Shown piece by piece: positions 1 through 8,540 of a DNA stretch of 64,000 bases (its first letter is position 1; each line of letters starts with the position of its first letter). The notes beneath the pieces were generated by a model that was not told where the DNA came from, ran no database searches, and saw only the letters and a program-made list of their open reading frames with translations. Both the position numbers and the translations under genes were made by a program. This stretch comes from Streptomyces sp. NRRL WC-3626 (GTDB lineage: Bacteria; Actinomycetota; Actinomycetes; Streptomycetales; Streptomycetaceae): positions 124,001 to 188,000 of the forward strand of contig NZ_JOCA01000012.1 in assembly GCF_000718785.1 (NCBI RefSeq), given 5' to 3'.

Positions 1-405
1 CAGGACGGTGTCGGACAGGAAACGGGCGAGCTGTTCCAGGTTGGCCGGTCCGCCGTGGGCGAGGTAGGCGTGTGCCTCGGCCGCGATACCGACGGGGACG
101 GTGGAGGCGGCCATCAGCTGGGCGTCGGGGGCCTGTTCTCCGGTGAGGACGACGACCGGGCGGCCGTCGGCGAGCAGCAGGTCCAGGCCCTCCTCCCAGG
201 CACGCAGCCCGCCGAGGAGACGGACGACGACCAGGCCGACGCCGTCGAGGAGGGCGGGCAGGTCGTCCAGCGGGAGACGGGAGGGGTTGGCGAAGCGGTA
301 GGGCACCGGGCCACCGGCCGCGCGGGCACTGAGCAGGTCGGTGTCGGACGTCGACAGGAGCAGGATGCGGGGGGAGGCGAGGGAACCCCCGGACGATGGC
401 AGCAT
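1..405 (-). CDS. cobN: Cobaltochelatase subunit CobN, N-terminal part (cut by window edge)
   Basis: This is the first 135 codons of the large subunit of the aerobic ATP-dependent cobaltochelatase, which inserts Co2+ into hydrogenobyrinate a,c-diamide. The visible N-terminus reads MLPSSGGSLASPRILLLSTS and then continues through DTDLL, a segment typical of actinomycete CobN starts; the catalytic part lies beyond position 1. The ATG at 405-403 is chosen because the homologous RILLLSTSDTDLL segment begins 12 codons later and a cobalamin riboswitch sits directly upstream. The gene is divergent from cobG and adjoins the corrin-ring operon. Assignment rests on N-terminal similarity and context only. 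Confidence 0.8.
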   Translation of the reverse strand, partial: MLPSSGGSLASPRILLLSTSDTDLLSARAAGGPVPYRFANPSRLPLDDLPALLDGVGLVVVRLLGGLRAWEEGLDLLLADGRPVVVLTGEQAPDAQLMAASTVPVGIAAEAHAYLAHGGPANLEQLARFLSDTVL

Positions 406-424
406 GCGGCGTCTGGCCTTCCTC

Positions 425-578
425 GGGGTCCGCGCCCCGGGCGGTGAAGGACGGCGGGAGTTCCTGGCTCGCCCGGCCTCACAGTGGCCGGACTCACAGT
501 GGCGGGACCGCGCCGGGTTCGCACCGGGCTTCCTCCCCTGTCGCCGTCATGGCGGCGGTGGACCGGGTGATCCACCTG
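425..578 (-). promoter_or_regulatory. Cobalamin (B12) riboswitch upstream of cobN
   Basis: Read on the minus strand, positions 524-494 give the conserved riboswitch core GGTGCGAA..CCCGCCACTGTGA, preceded by GAGGAAGCCC and followed near 489-477 by a second GGCCACTGTGAGG segment and then GAGCCAGGAAC, as expected for the B12 box and its flanks. A TACTAT -10-like hexamer at 590-585 gives a plausible transcript start near 578. Riboswitches of this class bind adenosylcobalamin and switch off downstream expression. The outer limits are estimated, and cobN is the gene it would control. Confidence 0.85.
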
Positions 579-637
579 AGCAGCATAGTAAGGGGCAGGG
601 CAAGAGGGCAGGGCATACAGCCGGTGTGACGGTCGGT

Positions 638-1933
638 ATGCTCGCCGCCGTGTCCACAGCTCCCCCGCCCTCATCGTCCCAGGCCACACCGGCCCCGCGG
701 GACCGCGGTGACGCCTGCCCGGGAACGCTGCGGCTGCACGCCGCCGACGACGGCGCCCTGGCCCGGGTCCGTGTGCCCGGCGGTGTTCTGACCACCGGTC
801 AGGCGCACGCCCTCGCGGACGTGGCCCGACGGCTGGGCGACGGCGAACTTCACCTGACCTCGCGCGGCAACGTGCAGTTGCGCGGGCTCCCCGACGCGTG
901 CGGCGGGGAACTGGCCGGGCTGCTGGACGCGGCCGGCCTCCTCCCCTCGCCGGAGCACGAGCGGGTGCGCAACGTGGTCGCCTCACCGCTGTCCGGGCTG
1001 GACGGGCGTGGGACGCGAGAGGTGCGGCCCTGGCTCACCGCCCTGGACGCGGCGCTGTGCGCGAGCGCGGCGTCGCGCGGACTGTCGGGACGGTTCCTGT
1101 TCGCTCTCGACGACGGGCGCGGGGACGTGGCCTCGCTCGGTGCCGACGTGACCGTGCGGGCCACGGCCGACGACGGTGCGCTCATATCCCTGGGCTCGGC
1201 GCGGGAGTCACTGCGGGTCGCCGGGGACGACGCGCCGCGAGTGGCACTGCTGGCTGCCGAGGTGTTCCTGGAGTTCGCGCGGCACGGCGGCGAGCGGGTG
1301 TGGCGCATCGACGAACTGGGTTCGCGGGCCGCAGAGTTGGCACCCGCCGTACGGCGCCGTCTGACCGAGTCGGGGATCGGCTGTGTCCGGGCCCGGCAGG
1401 ACACGACGGTCACGGGTGGACCGCCTCCCGGCGTCATCGGGTCCGCGCTCTGTGTCCACGCCCCGCTGGGGCGTCTGACCGCCTCCCAGTGGCGGGAGCT
1501 GGCCGAGGTCGCCCCCGGTGAACTGCGTCTGACTCCCTGGCGCGGCATCGTCGTCCCCGCCCCGGACATGACCGCGTCCGAACGGGACGCGGCCCTCTCC
1601 CGTCTGGCCGCCACGGGTCTCGTCACCGATCCTTCCTCCCCCTGGCCGGGCGTCGGCGCGTGCATCGGCCGGCCGGGCTGCGGCAAGTCCCACGCGGACG
1701 TACGCGCCGACGCCGCCCGCACCCTCGCCGCCGCGAGCGGGTCCCGCCTCCCCCTGTACTGGTCCGGCTGCGAGCGGCGCTGCGGCCACCCTCGTGGCGA
1801 CCGTGTCGACGTGATCGCCACCGCGGAAGGCGGCTACCGCCTCACGGGAGGGGACGGGGACGGACCGCCCCGCACCACCGACCTCGACGATGTCTCCCGC
1901 CTCGCCACCGCCTTGGCGGCGATCACCTCATGA
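638..1933 (+). CDS. cobG: Precorrin-3B synthase CobG
   Basis: CobG is an oxygen-dependent Fe-S/heme enzyme that oxidises precorrin-3A to precorrin-3B in the aerobic cobalamin pathway. The protein (431 aa from the ATG chosen) has two nitrite/sulfite-reductase ferredoxin-like halves: the [13 protein letters not shown] segment early in the protein and a repeat later ([12 protein letters not shown]). Near the C-terminus are the cluster-ligating motifs [10 protein letters not shown] and [10 protein letters not shown]. An upstream open frame reaches 341 but would read through the riboswitch region; GTG at 626 and ATG at 638 are the credible starts. The stop overlaps the cobH start (ATGA). It is divergent from cobN. 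Confidence 0.88.
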   Translation: MLAAVSTAPPPSSSQATPAPRDRGDACPGTLRLHAADDGALARVRVPGGVLTTGQAHALADVARRLGDGELHLTSRGNVQLRGLPDACGGELAGLLDAAGLLPSPEHERVRNVVASPLSGLDGRGTREVRPWLTALDAALCASAASRGLSGRFLFALDDGRGDVASLGADVTVRATADDGALISLGSARESLRVAGDDAPRVALLAAEVFLEFARHGGERVWRIDELGSRAAELAPAVRRRLTESGIGCVRARQDTTVTGGPPPGVIGSALCVHAPLGRLTASQWRELAEVAPGELRLTPWRGIVVPAPDMTASERDAALSRLAATGLVTDPSSPWPGVGACIGRPGCGKSHADVRADAARTLAAASGSRLPLYWSGCERRCGHPRGDRVDVIATAEGGYRLTGGDGDGPPRTTDLDDVSRLATALAAITS

Positions 1934-2604
1934 GCCGTACCACTACGACCGAGAGCAGCGAGAACAGCACCGTGATCCCCTACGACTACGAGAAGGACGG
2001 CGCGGCCATCTACCGCCAGTCCTTCGCGACCATCCGCGCGGAAGCGGACCTCGCGGGGCTGCCCGCGGACGTCAGCCAGGTCGCGGTCCGGATGATCCAC
2101 GCCTGCGGCATGGTCGACCTCGTACGCGACCTCGCGTACACCCCCGCCGTGGTGGAGCGTGCCCGCGAGGCACTGCGCGCCGGCGCGCCCGTCTTCTGCG
2201 ACGTGCGGATGGTGGCCAGCGGCGTGACCCGCAAGCGGCTGCCCGCGGACAACGACGTGCTGTGCACGCTCTCCGACCCCGCCGTCCCGGAGCTGGCGGC
2301 CAGGCTCGGCACCACGCGCAGCGCCGCCGCCCTGGAACTGTGGCGGGACCGGCTGGAGGGTGCCGTGGTCGCCGTCGGCAACGCGCCGACCGCGCTCTTC
2401 CGCCTGCTGGAGATGATCGAGGAAGGGGGGCCCCGCCCGGCCGCCGTCATCGGCGTACCCGTCGGCTTCGTCGGCGCCGCCGAGTCCAAGGACGCGCTGG
2501 CCGCCCATCCCTCGGGACTGGAGCACCTTGTCGTACGGGGCCGTCGCGGAGGCAGCGCCATCGCCGCCGCCGCGATCAACGCAATCGCGAGCGAGGAAGA
2601 ATGA
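1930..2604 (+). CDS. cobH: Precorrin-8X methylmutase CobH
   Basis: CobH moves the C11 methyl group of precorrin-8X to C12, giving hydrogenobyrinate. The 224-aa protein fits the family length and carries [15 protein letters not shown], the active-site histidine in the [11 protein letters not shown] segment, and the conserved [18 protein letters not shown] stretch, followed by [16 protein letters not shown] and [14 protein letters not shown]. It begins in an ATGA overlap with cobG and ends in another with cobIJ, so the three are translationally coupled. Confidence 0.95.
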   Translation: MSRTTTTESSENSTVIPYDYEKDGAAIYRQSFATIRAEADLAGLPADVSQVAVRMIHACGMVDLVRDLAYTPAVVERAREALRAGAPVFCDVRMVASGVTRKRLPADNDVLCTLSDPAVPELAARLGTTRSAAALELWRDRLEGAVVAVGNAPTALFRLLEMIEEGGPRPAAVIGVPVGFVGAAESKDALAAHPSGLEHLVVRGRRGGSAIAAAAINAIASEEE

Positions 2605-4097
2605 GCGGCAAGCTGTACGGGGTCGGGCTCGGGCCCGGCGACCCCTCCCTGATGACCGTGCGGGCCGTCGAGGTCATCGCCGAGGCCGATGTGATCGCGT
2701 ACCACAGCGCCCGGCACGGCCGGTCCATCGCCCGCTCCATCGCGGCGAAGCACCTGCGGGACGACCACATCGAGGAGGCGCTGGTCTACCCGGTCACCAC
2801 GGAGACCACCGACCATCCCGGCGGCTACCAGGGCGCCATCGACGACTTCTACGCCGAGGCGTCGGCCCGGCTGGCCGCCCACCTGGAGGCCGGCCGCACG
2901 GTCGCGGTCCTGGCGGAGGGCGACCCGCTGTTCTACGGCTCCTACATGCACATGCACAAGCGGCTCGCCGACCGCTTCGACACCGAGGTGATCCCCGGCG
3001 TCACCTCCGTCTCCGCCGCCGCGGCCCGCCTGGGCACTCCGCTCGCCGAGGGCGAGGAGGTGCTCACCATCCTGCCCGGCACCCTGCCCGAGGAGGAGCT
3101 GACCGCACGGCTCGCCTCGACCGATGCCGCGGTCGTGATGAAGCTGGGCCGCACCTTCCCCAAGGTGCGCCGGGCGCTGGAGGGTTCCGGACGGCTCGGT
3201 GCCGCCCGGTACGTGGAGCGCGCCACCATGGCGGGGGAGCGTCTCGCGGAACTGGCGGAAGTGGACGCCGAGTCGGTGCCGTACTTCTCGGTGGCGGTGC
3301 TGCCGAGCCGGGCCGACGCCGAACCGGCTGCCCCCGCACCGGAGTCGGCGGGCGAGGTCGTCGTCGTGGGGACGGGTCCCGCCGGCCCGCTGTGGCTGAC
3401 GCCCGAGACACGCGGCGCGCTCGCCGCGGCGGACGACCTGGTCGGCTACACCACCTACCTCGACCGGGTGCCCGTACGCCCCGGCCAGCGCCGGCACGGC
3501 TCCGACAACCGGGTCGAGGCCGAGCGCGCCGAGTTCGCCCTGCAACTCGCCGGGCGGGGGCGGCGCGTGGCCGTCGTCTCCGGCGGCGACCCGGGCGTCT
3601 TCGCGATGGCCACCGCCGTGCTGGAGGCCGCGTCGCAGGACGCGTACGCGGACGTGCCGGTGCGGGTCCTGCCGGGGGTGACCGCCGCCAACGCGGCGGC
3701 CGCACGCGCGGGCGCCCCGCTCGGCCACGACTACGCCACGATCTCCCTGTCCGACCGGCTCAAGCCCTGGGAGGTCATCGCCGAGCGGCTGCGCGCGGCG
3801 GCCTCGGCGGACCTGGTGCTGGCCCTGTACAACCCCGGATCGCGCAGCCGGACCTGGCAGGTGGGCAAGGCCCGCGAACTGCTCCTCGAACACCGGGCCC
3901 CGGACACACCGGTGGTGGTCGCCCGCGACGTGGGCGGAGCGGACGAGCGGGTGCGGGTGGTACGGCTGGCGGAACTGGATCCGGCCGAGGTCGACATGCG
4001 CACGATCCTGCTGGTCGGCTCGTCCCAGACCCGGGCGGTACGGCGTGGGGACGGCGAAGAGGTCGTCTGGACGCCCCGCCGCTATCCGGAGACGTGA
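2601..4097 (+). CDS. cobIJ: Fused precorrin-2 C20-methyltransferase / precorrin-3B C17-methyltransferase (CobIJ)
   Basis: The 498-aa protein is a fusion of two tetrapyrrole methylases. Residues 1-240 ([20 protein letters not shown], then [19 protein letters not shown] and [19 protein letters not shown]) are the CobI half that methylates C20 of precorrin-2. Residues 250-498 ([64 protein letters not shown]) are the CobJ half, which methylates C17 and contracts the ring. Both halves keep the GDP and PG(V/I) methylase loops. The two steps flank the CobG reaction, so fusion may favour handover. The 3' end overlaps the convergent cobK by 16 bases. Confidence 0.93.
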   Translation: MSGKLYGVGLGPGDPSLMTVRAVEVIAEADVIAYHSARHGRSIARSIAAKHLRDDHIEEALVYPVTTETTDHPGGYQGAIDDFYAEASARLAAHLEAGRTVAVLAEGDPLFYGSYMHMHKRLADRFDTEVIPGVTSVSAAAARLGTPLAEGEEVLTILPGTLPEEELTARLASTDAAVVMKLGRTFPKVRRALEGSGRLGAARYVERATMAGERLAELAEVDAESVPYFSVAVLPSRADAEPAAPAPESAGEVVVVGTGPAGPLWLTPETRGALAAADDLVGYTTYLDRVPVRPGQRRHGSDNRVEAERAEFALQLAGRGRRVAVVSGGDPGVFAMATAVLEAASQDAYADVPVRVLPGVTAANAAAARAGAPLGHDYATISLSDRLKPWEVIAERLRAAASADLVLALYNPGSRSRTWQVGKARELLLEHRAPDTPVVVARDVGGADERVRVVRLAELDPAEVDMRTILLVGSSQTRAVRRGDGEEVVWTPRRYPET

Positions 4098-4870
4098 GGA
4101 CCGCACCGCCGCGCGGACGGGTGGCGTGCGAGGGCCTCTCGCACCCACCGCGCCGCCCGAGCGGGCTCGGTCACCACCGGCACCCCTTCGGGCATCGCGG
4201 GTCTGCGCACCACGACCACGGGCAGCCCGGCCTCACGGGCGGCGGTCAGTTTCGGGGCGGTGGCCGCGCCGCCGCTGTCCTTGGTGACCAGGACGTCGAT
4301 CCGGTGCCGGCGCAGCAGCTCGCGCTCCCCGTCGAGGGTGAACGGGCCGCGCTCCAGCAGCACCTCCATGCGGGACGGACACGGTGCCTCGGGCGGGTCC
4401 ACGGACCGGACGAGGAACCAGAGATCGTCCAGGCCGGCGAAGGCGGCCAGACCCGTCCGCCCCGTGGTCAGGAAGAAACGTCGCCCGAGGGAAGGCAGCA
4501 GTCCGGCGGCTTCGGCCAGGGAGCCGGCCCCGTGCCAGACGTCTCCCTCGACCGGCACCCATCCGGGTCGGCGCAGTGCCAGCAGGGGAACATGGGTGAT
4601 GGCGGCGGCCTGAGCCGCGTTCGAGCTGATCGTGCCGGCGAAAGGGTGAGTGGCGTCGATGAGCAGGTCGACCGTGTGCTCATGGAGCCAGGCCGCGAGT
4701 CCCCCGGCTCCCCCGAAGCCGCCGACACGCACCTCACCGGGCGGTGTCCTGGGGGCGGAGACCCGTCCCGCCAGGGAGTTCGTCACCCGCAGCCCCGGCA
4801 GCGCTTCGGCCGCCAGCCGTTCGGCGAGACGGCGGGCCTCGGTGGTGCCGCCGAGGATCAGCACGTGCAC
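4082..4870 (-). CDS. cobK: Precorrin-6A reductase CobK
   Basis: CobK reduces the macrocycle of precorrin-6A with NADPH to give precorrin-6B. The 262-aa protein starts HVLILGGTTEARRLAERLAA, the nucleotide-binding Rossmann loop of the family, and contains the diagnostic DATHPFAGTISSNAAQAA segment, then FFLTTGRTGLAAFAGL and VTKDSGGAATAPKLTAAREA. GTG at 4870 is chosen, with a second in-frame GTG two codons downstream as an alternative. It is convergent with and slightly overlaps cobIJ, and is divergent from cbiD with a 39-base gap that must hold both start regions. Confidence 0.93.
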   Translation of the reverse strand: MHVLILGGTTEARRLAERLAAEALPGLRVTNSLAGRVSAPRTPPGEVRVGGFGGAGGLAAWLHEHTVDLLIDATHPFAGTISSNAAQAAAITHVPLLALRRPGWVPVEGDVWHGAGSLAEAAGLLPSLGRRFFLTTGRTGLAAFAGLDDLWFLVRSVDPPEAPCPSRMEVLLERGPFTLDGERELLRRHRIDVLVTKDSGGAATAPKLTAAREAGLPVVVVRRPAMPEGVPVVTEPARAARWVREALARHPSARRCGPHVSG

Positions 4871-4909
4871 GGCAGCTCCTTCATCCGTTTCCCTTCCTGG
4901 AAGTGAGGC

Positions 4910-6052
4910 ATGAGCGGCGAGGCCAGGGGCGGTCGCAGCGCCCAACTCAAGCACACCGGTCTGCGCCACGGCTGGACCACCGGGGCCTGCGCGACCGCGG
5001 CGACGACGGCCGCGTACACCGCGCTGCTGACCGGCGACTTCCCCGACCCCGTGGCGATCACGCTGCCCAAGGGGCAGACGCCGTCGTTCGCGCTCGCGGC
5101 AGAGGAGCTGACGGCCGCGTACGCGATGGCGGGGATCGTGAAGGACGCCGGTGACGACCCGGACGTCACCCACGGCGCGCTGGTCCGGGCCACGGTACGG
5201 CGGCTGCCCGCGGGCTCCGGTGTCGTCTTCCGGGCGGGTCCCGGCGTGGGCACCGTCACCCGGCCCGGCCTGCCCCTCGCGGTCGGCGAACCGGCCGTCA
5301 ACCCGGTCCCCCGCCAGATGATGCGGGACCACGTCGCCGCCGTCGCCGAGCGGCACGGCGACAGCGGCGACGTCGAGATAACCCTCTCCGTCGACCACGG
5401 TGAGGAGATCGCCCGGTCCACCTGGAACCCCCGCCTCGGCATCCTCGGCGGCCTCTCGGTCCTCGGCACCACCGGCATCGTCGTCCCCTACTCCTGCTCG
5501 GCATGGATCGACTCGATCCGGCGCGGGGTGGACGTGGCACGGGCCGCCGGCCGTACGCACGTGGCCGGCTGCACCGGGTCCACCTCGGAGAAGACGGTCG
5601 TCGCCGAGTACGCGCTGCCCGAGGACGCCCTGCTGGACATGGGCGACTTCGCGGGCGCCGTGCTGAAGTACGTGCGCCGTCACCCGGTGGAACGGCTCAC
5701 CGTCTGCGGTGGCTTCGCCAAGCTGTCCAAACTCGCCGCTGGGCACCTGGACCTGCACTCCGCCCGTTCCCAGGTCGACAAGGGCTTCCTCGCCGCACTC
5801 GCCCGGCGCGGCGGCGCGGACGAGACCCTGGCCGGCGAGGTGGCGGAAGCCAACACCGGCCTCGCCGCACTGCAGCTGTGCCAGGCGGCCGGGGTCCCGC
5901 TGGGCGACCTGGTCGCAACGACGGCCCGTGACGAGGCCCTGTCCGTGCTGCGCGGGGCGCCCGTCGCGGTCGACGTGATCTGCATCGACCGCGCGGGAAC
6001 GGTGGTGGGCCGCAGTACCGTCGCCCGGGCGCCCGGTCCGGCTACTCGGTGA
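4910..6052 (+). CDS. cbiD: Cobalt-precorrin-5B (C1)-methyltransferase CbiD
   Basis: CbiD methylates C1 of precorrin-5 and helps ring deacylation. The 380-aa protein contains GLRHGWTTGACATAATTAAY, the family signature near the N-terminus, then ITLSVDHGEEIARSTWNPRLGI..GLSVLGTTGIVVPYS and AGCTGSTSEKT, and VCGGFAKLSKLAAGHLDLHS. CbiD belongs to the anaerobic-pathway nomenclature, yet it sits with the oxygen-dependent CobG; no CobF is visible, so CbiD presumably fills the C1-methylation step. RBS-like ggaag precedes the ATG at 4910. Its last 11 bases overlap the convergent VOC gene. Confidence 0.93.
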   Translation: MSGEARGGRSAQLKHTGLRHGWTTGACATAATTAAYTALLTGDFPDPVAITLPKGQTPSFALAAEELTAAYAMAGIVKDAGDDPDVTHGALVRATVRRLPAGSGVVFRAGPGVGTVTRPGLPLAVGEPAVNPVPRQMMRDHVAAVAERHGDSGDVEITLSVDHGEEIARSTWNPRLGILGGLSVLGTTGIVVPYSCSAWIDSIRRGVDVARAAGRTHVAGCTGSTSEKTVVAEYALPEDALLDMGDFAGAVLKYVRRHPVERLTVCGGFAKLSKLAAGHLDLHSARSQVDKGFLAALARRGGADETLAGEVAEANTGLAALQLCQAAGVPLGDLVATTARDEALSVLRGAPVAVDVICIDRAGTVVGRSTVARAPGPATR

Positions 6053-6395
6053 CCGGACCCACCCGGAGGCGGTTTCCGTCCGGGTCACGCAGTTCGAGCT
6101 CCCGCCCCCACGGTGCCTCCTCGGGGTGGACACCGAACTCGGAGGCGACCGCGTCCAGGTCGGCGACCCTCAGGTACACCAGGGTGTCCGGCCGCGCGTC
6201 CCCCTCATGCTCCGACAGGTACAGCCGGACCCGGCCGCGGGCCACCTCGGTGAACACCGGGAGCCCCGGTTCGAAACGGTGCTCCCACCGCTGGGCGAAC
6301 CCGAGCCGCGCGTACCAGCGCACGGCCACCGCGGCGTCGCGCACCCGAAGAACAGGGACGGCCTCCTCGGCGCACACGGGAGCCTCAGCAGGCAT
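6042..6395 (-). CDS. VOC (glyoxalase/bleomycin-resistance fold) protein
   Basis: This 117-aa protein has the single betaalphabeta-betabetabeta VOC layout: VPVLRVRDAAVAVRWYARLGF at residues 13-33, the strand VRLYLSEHEG, then TLVYLRVADLDAVASEFGV and the closing ELELRDPDGNRLRVG. VOC proteins of this length act as metal-dependent dimers (glyoxalases, drug-binding proteins, dioxygenases), and the ligand cannot be told from sequence. Its start overlaps the 3' end of cobM by 11 bases, so it is probably co-transcribed with cobLM; a role in corrin synthesis is not implied by the family. Confidence 0.8.
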   Translation of the reverse strand: MPAEAPVCAEEAVPVLRVRDAAVAVRWYARLGFAQRWEHRFEPGLPVFTEVARGRVRLYLSEHEGDARPDTLVYLRVADLDAVASEFGVHPEEAPWGRELELRDPDGNRLRVGPVTE

Positions 6396-7134
6396 GCCGC
6401 TCCCGCTCCGGCGAGTACAGGTGGCTGTCGTGGAACTCCTCCGCTCCCAGGGTCCGGCCGACCATGATCACTGCCGTGCGCAGCACCCCGGCCTCCTTCA
6501 CCTTCTGGGCGATCTCGTCGAGGGTCCCGCGGATGATCAGTTCGTCCGGGCGGGAGGCGTAGGCGACGACGGCCGCGGGGCAGTCCGCGCCGTAGTGCGG
6601 CAGCAGTTCCCCGACCACGCGGTCCACGTACTTGGCGGCCAGGTGCAGCACGATCAGCGCGCCGCTGCGGCCGAGGGTGGCCAGATCCTCGCCCTCCGGC
6701 ATGGCGGTGGCCCGGTTGGCGACCCTGGTGAGGATGACGGTCTGCCCGACCGTCGGCACGGTCAGCTCCCGCTTGAGGGAGGCGGCCGCCGCGGCGAAGG
6801 CGGGTACACCGGGGACGACCTCGTACGGCACCCCGGCCGCGTCGAGACGCCGCATCTGCTCCGCGACCGCGCTGAAGACGGACGGGTCGCCGGAGTGCAG
6901 TCGGGCCACGTCGTGGCCCTCTTCGTGCGCGCGGACGAGCTCGGAGGTGATCTCGTCCAGGTTGAGCTGCGCCGTGTCGATCAGCCGTGCGTCCGGCGGG
7001 CATTCGGCCAGCAGCTCGCGCGGGACCAGGCTGCCCGCGTACAGGCACACCCGGCAGGCGGCGAGCGTCCGGGCGCCCCGCACCGTGATCAGGTCGGCGG
7101 CCCCGGGGCCGGCGCCGATGAAGTACACGGTCAT
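6385..7134 (-). CDS. cobM: Precorrin-4 C11-methyltransferase CobM
   Basis: CobM methylates C11 of precorrin-4 to give precorrin-5. The 249-aa protein starts MTVYFIGAGPGAADLITVRG, the family N-terminus, and keeps the methylase loops LHSGDPSVFSAVAEQMRRLD and VVPGVPAFAAAAASL plus TVILTRVANRATAMP. A longer upstream reading frame exists, but the ATG at 7134 overlaps the cobL stop as ATGA, which fixes the start and shows coupling. Confidence 0.95.
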   Translation of the reverse strand: MTVYFIGAGPGAADLITVRGARTLAACRVCLYAGSLVPRELLAECPPDARLIDTAQLNLDEITSELVRAHEEGHDVARLHSGDPSVFSAVAEQMRRLDAAGVPYEVVPGVPAFAAAAASLKRELTVPTVGQTVILTRVANRATAMPEGEDLATLGRSGALIVLHLAAKYVDRVVGELLPHYGADCPAAVVAYASRPDELIIRGTLDEIAQKVKEAGVLRTAVIMVGRTLGAEEFHDSHLYSPERERHAC

Positions 7135-8396
7135 ATGTCTGCTCCTGGGGACGGGTCGACGGTCTTCTCCACGGCCCACTGGGTCACCGGCATCGCCTGT
7201 CGCCACCCGGTGAAGCCGCCCACGGGCACGGCGTGCGCCACCGCGAGGCGCACCAGCTCGCCTCCGTGGCGTCTGCGGGCGTCGGCCAGCAGTGCCTCGG
7301 ACTCCAGCGTCACGGTGTTGGCGACCAGCCGACCGCCGGCGGGAAGCGCGTCCCAGCACGCCTGAAGCAGTCCGGGCGCGGTGAGCCCGCCGCCGATGAA
7401 CACGGCGTCCGGCCGGGGAAGCCCGGTGAGGGCCCCGGGCGCGGCGCCGGTGACGACGCGCAGACCGGGCACACCGAGACGGTCGGCGTTGCGGACGATG
7501 CGCTCGGCGCGCACGCGGTCGTGTTCGACGGTGACGGCCCGGCAGGAGGGGTGGGTGCGCATCCACTCGACGGCGATCGAGCCGGAACCGCCGCCGATGT
7601 CCCACAGCAGCTCACCGGGGGCCGGGGCGAGCGCGCCGAGGGTGGCGGCGCGGACGTGCCGCTTGGTGAGCTGCCCGTCGTGTTCGAAGGCCTCGTCGGG
7701 CAGTCCGGGGACCGCCCCCAGGCGCAAGGCACCAGGGGCGCGGTGGCACTCGACGGCGACGATGTTGAGGGGGTCGCACGGCACCTGCGACGGCCAGCCG
7801 TCGGCGGTGACGGCCTCGGTCGTCCGTTCCCTCACTCCGCCGAGCTGTTCCAGCACCCGCATCCGGCTGGGGCCGAAGCCCCGGTCCCGCAGCAGGGCGG
7901 CGATCTCGCCGGGCGTGCCGGCGTCCGCGCTGAGCACGAGCAGGCGGCGCCCTTCGTGCAGGGCCGCGGCGAGGCGTGCGGCGGGGCGGCCGACGAGTGT
8001 GACGACCTGGACGTCCTCCACGGGCCAGCCGAGGCGGGCACAGGCGTGGGAGACGGACGAGGGATGCGGCAGAACACGCACCATGCCGGGGCCGAGCACC
8101 TCGGTGAGGGTGCGTCCGATGCCGTAGAACATGGGGTCGCCGCTGGCCAGGACGGCGATACGGCGATCCGTGTGCGCGGCGAGCAGGCCGGGGACGGCCG
8201 GCCGCAGCGGGGAGGGCCAGGGCACACGCTCGGCGGCGCACTCCGGCGGCAGCAGACCGAGCTGACGCGGACCGCCGACGACGACCTCCGCGTCGAGCAG
8301 GGCCCGTCGTGCCGCGTCTGGCAGTCCGTCCCAGCCGTCGGCGCCGATCCCGACGACGAGCACGGCGGCGGTCGGTGCGGATCGGGCGGCGGTCAC
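7131..8396 (-). CDS. cobL: Precorrin-6Y C5,15-methyltransferase (decarboxylating) CobL
   Basis: CobL is bifunctional: one half methylates C5 and the other methylates C15 and decarboxylates the C12 acetate, giving precorrin-8X. The 421-aa protein has an N-terminal CbiE-like tetrapyrrole methylase (VVGIGADGWDGL, LASGDPMFYGIGRTL, VLPHPSSVSHACARLGWP) and a C-terminal CbiT-like class I methyltransferase (TKRHVRAATLGAL, LLWDIGGGSGSIAVEWMR, VTVEHDRVRAERIVRNADRLG, PDAVFIGGGLTAPG). It begins with GTG at 8396 and leads the cobL-cobM-VOC unit. Confidence 0.94.
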   Translation of the reverse strand: MTAARSAPTAAVLVVGIGADGWDGLPDAARRALLDAEVVVGGPRQLGLLPPECAAERVPWPSPLRPAVPGLLAAHTDRRIAVLASGDPMFYGIGRTLTEVLGPGMVRVLPHPSSVSHACARLGWPVEDVQVVTLVGRPAARLAAALHEGRRLLVLSADAGTPGEIAALLRDRGFGPSRMRVLEQLGGVRERTTEAVTADGWPSQVPCDPLNIVAVECHRAPGALRLGAVPGLPDEAFEHDGQLTKRHVRAATLGALAPAPGELLWDIGGGSGSIAVEWMRTHPSCRAVTVEHDRVRAERIVRNADRLGVPGLRVVTGAAPGALTGLPRPDAVFIGGGLTAPGLLQACWDALPAGGRLVANTVTLESEALLADARRRHGGELVRLAVAHAVPVGGFTGWRQAMPVTQWAVEKTVDPSPGADI

Positions 8397-8493
8397 GTAT
8401 CGGTACCTCGGGATCGGGGCGGGCGTCGAGGAGGCACTCTACGGGGCGGCCGCCTGCGCGAAGCCGTTCGGGTGCACATCACCGGGGATCTTA

Positions 8494-8521
8494 TTGCACA
8501 CTGTTTGCAACAACTTATGTA
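8494..8521 (+). promoter_or_regulatory. Candidate promoter with inverted repeat before the tsaD-like pseudogene
   Basis: TTGCAC at 8494-8499 and TATGTA at 8516-8521 are separated by 16 bases, close to a housekeeping sigma promoter, and the stretch is A+T-rich for this genome. TTGCA at 8494-8498 and TGCAA at 8506-8510 form an inverted repeat with a 7-base centre across the -35 and spacer, a possible repressor site. Motif reading only. Confidence 0.4.
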
Positions 8522-8540
8522 GTGCAGGAAAGGGTGGGCG

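Noticed and set aside
1890..4906. Long open frames antisense to or out of frame with cobIJ and cobK
   Set aside because: They are Arg/Gly/Pro-rich shadow frames typical of high-G+C DNA and overlap well-supported genes.
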